Made by a program: the position numbers and the translations under genes. The notes beneath the pieces were generated by a model, which worked only from the letters and a program-made list of their open reading frames with translations, did not search any database and had not been told where the DNA came from. From Achromobacter sp. Root83 (GTDB taxonomy: Bacteria > Pseudomonadota > Gammaproteobacteria > Burkholderiales > Burkholderiaceae_B), in the NCBI RefSeq assembly GCF_001428845.1, contig NZ_LMIU01000023.1, forward strand, positions 310,001 through 374,000: a stretch of 64,000 bases of DNA, written 5' to 3'. How positions within the stretch are numbered: position 1 is the first letter of the stretch; each line of letters starts with the position of its first letter. Below are positions 63,323 to 64,000 of the stretch, piece by piece.

Positions 63323-64000
63323 ATGCATTTTGTCCGCTGCGCCGTGTTCGGCGTAGGGATGGCGCTTAGCGCAGCGGCGGCGTCAGCCCCGATCTTTGTC
63401 CTGAATTCCCTGGACGCAAACGTCAGCATCATCGATCCGGCCACCTACAAGGAACTGCGGCGCGTGCCGACCGGCAAAGAGCCGCATCACCTGTATCTCA
63501 CGCCCGATGAAAAGTCGCTCATGGTGGCCAACGCCACCGGCGACTCGATCACCCTGATGGATCCCAAGACCGGCGACGTGCAGCGCACGCTGACCGGCAT
63601 CGTCGATCCCTACCAATTGCAGTTCTCTCCGGACATGAAGTGGTTCGTCACGGCGGCCAACCGCCTGGATCACATCGACATCTATGCCTGGAAGCCGCTG
63701 GAAACCGGCTTCGACCTGAAACTGGTCAAGCGCATCCCGGCGGGCAAGACGCCCAGCCACATCATGATCGACAAGCACAGCACGACGGCCTACGTGTCGC
63801 TGCAGGACAGCGATCAACTGATCGCCATCGACCTGGCCACGCAGACGCCGAAGTGGACGGTGCCGGTGGGCAAGACGCCCGCCGACGTGTTTTTGACGCC
63901 CGACCAGAAGACCCTGCTGGTGGCGCTGACCGGCGATTCGTTCGTGGAGGCCTACGACGTCAGCAACGGCCCCGCCAAGCTGGTCAAGCGCATCCCGACC
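63323..64000 (+). CDS. YVTN-family beta-propeller protein, N-terminal part (runs off window)
   Basis: An open frame with no stop up to the window end: signal peptide MHFVRCAVFGVGMALSAAAA, then blade repeats FVLNSLDANVSIIDPATYKELRRVPTGKEPHHLYLTPDEKSL, ...VANATGDSITLMDPKTGDV, ...AYVSLQDSDQLIAIDLATQT, each with the YVTN-like pattern of strand, N/D-x-S-I and VPxGK-P. It is a secreted or periplasmic seven-bladed-type propeller; the family includes surface and quinoprotein-like proteins with no catalytic site. The start ATG at 63323 follows the terminator. Confidence 0.85.
   Translation, partial: MHFVRCAVFGVGMALSAAAASAPIFVLNSLDANVSIIDPATYKELRRVPTGKEPHHLYLTPDEKSLMVANATGDSITLMDPKTGDVQRTLTGIVDPYQLQFSPDMKWFVTAANRLDHIDIYAWKPLETGFDLKLVKRIPAGKTPSHIMIDKHSTTAYVSLQDSDQLIAIDLATQTPKWTVPVGKTPADVFLTPDQKTLLVALTGDSFVEAYDVSNGPAKLVKRIPT

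Overview
The window is GC-rich chromosomal DNA from a betaproteobacterium, most likely Burkholderiales/Alcaligenaceae (Achromobacter- or Bordetella-like). The signs are a Bug/TctC-type periplasmic receptor next to an amidase, many LysR regulators, a PF10136 inner-membrane protein, the CsgG-DUF4810-DUF799 lipoprotein set and uniform GC-rich codon use. I saw no rRNA, tRNA, insertion sequence, integrase, phage gene or CRISPR array. About 58 protein genes are supported; two are cut by the window edges and two are small and doubtful.

Layout. 1-4309: edge of an alpha/beta hydrolase, a DUF2501 protein, nhaR, and a TerC / universal stress / aminopropyltransferase-like run. 4345-12545: a tightly spaced four-gene minus-strand operon encoding a papain-like peptidase fused to an alpha/beta hydrolase, a PAS/GAF protein with a histidine-kinase-like tail that has lost its phospho-acceptor His, a CHAT (caspase-like) protease with a receiver-like N-terminus, and a protein I do not recognise. 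This is the best candidate for an undescribed system. 12892-16545: a ClC channel and a three-lipoprotein operon ending in a strong terminator. 16559-21678: amidase/Bug receptor with a divergent LysR, then dkgB with a divergent yafC-like LysR. 21736-28339: a LuxR-type ATPase regulator (LAL) divergent from a receptor/alcohol dehydrogenase/aldehyde dehydrogenase operon. 28364-33662: MFS pump with LysR, quinone oxidoreductase, ornithine-cyclodeaminase homologue and a D-carbamoylase. 34177-38191: c-di-GMP enzymes. 38353-41984: a GTPase and two glycan genes. 41981-43441: frmA, frmR and a matching operator. 43621-51008: HutD, a nitrilase-family enzyme, a chemoreceptor, a DHA2 pump and membrane proteins. 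51465-59774: a second unusual locus, built around a heme-oxygenase-like diiron oxidase with two ferredoxins, a flavin reductase, an aldehyde dehydrogenase, a permease, a TSUP transporter and a GntR/FCD regulator. 59799-64000: stress protein, molybdate-binding Mop protein, DUF3300/DUF2950 pair and the start of a YVTN beta-propeller protein.

How they work together. The operon at 4345-12545 looks like a sensor-to-protease device: a protein carrying GAF and PAS domains but no working kinase site, a protease whose N-terminus looks like a receiver domain, and a second, two-headed hydrolase. The locus at 51465-59774 looks like one catabolic unit: a permease brings in an unknown substrate, the diiron oxidase cleaves or oxygenates it with electrons passed from the reductase through the ferredoxins, and the dehydrogenase oxidises the resulting aldehyde. 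Its two main promoters share an exact 14-base motif, which ties the parts into one regulon, probably under the GntR protein in the middle.
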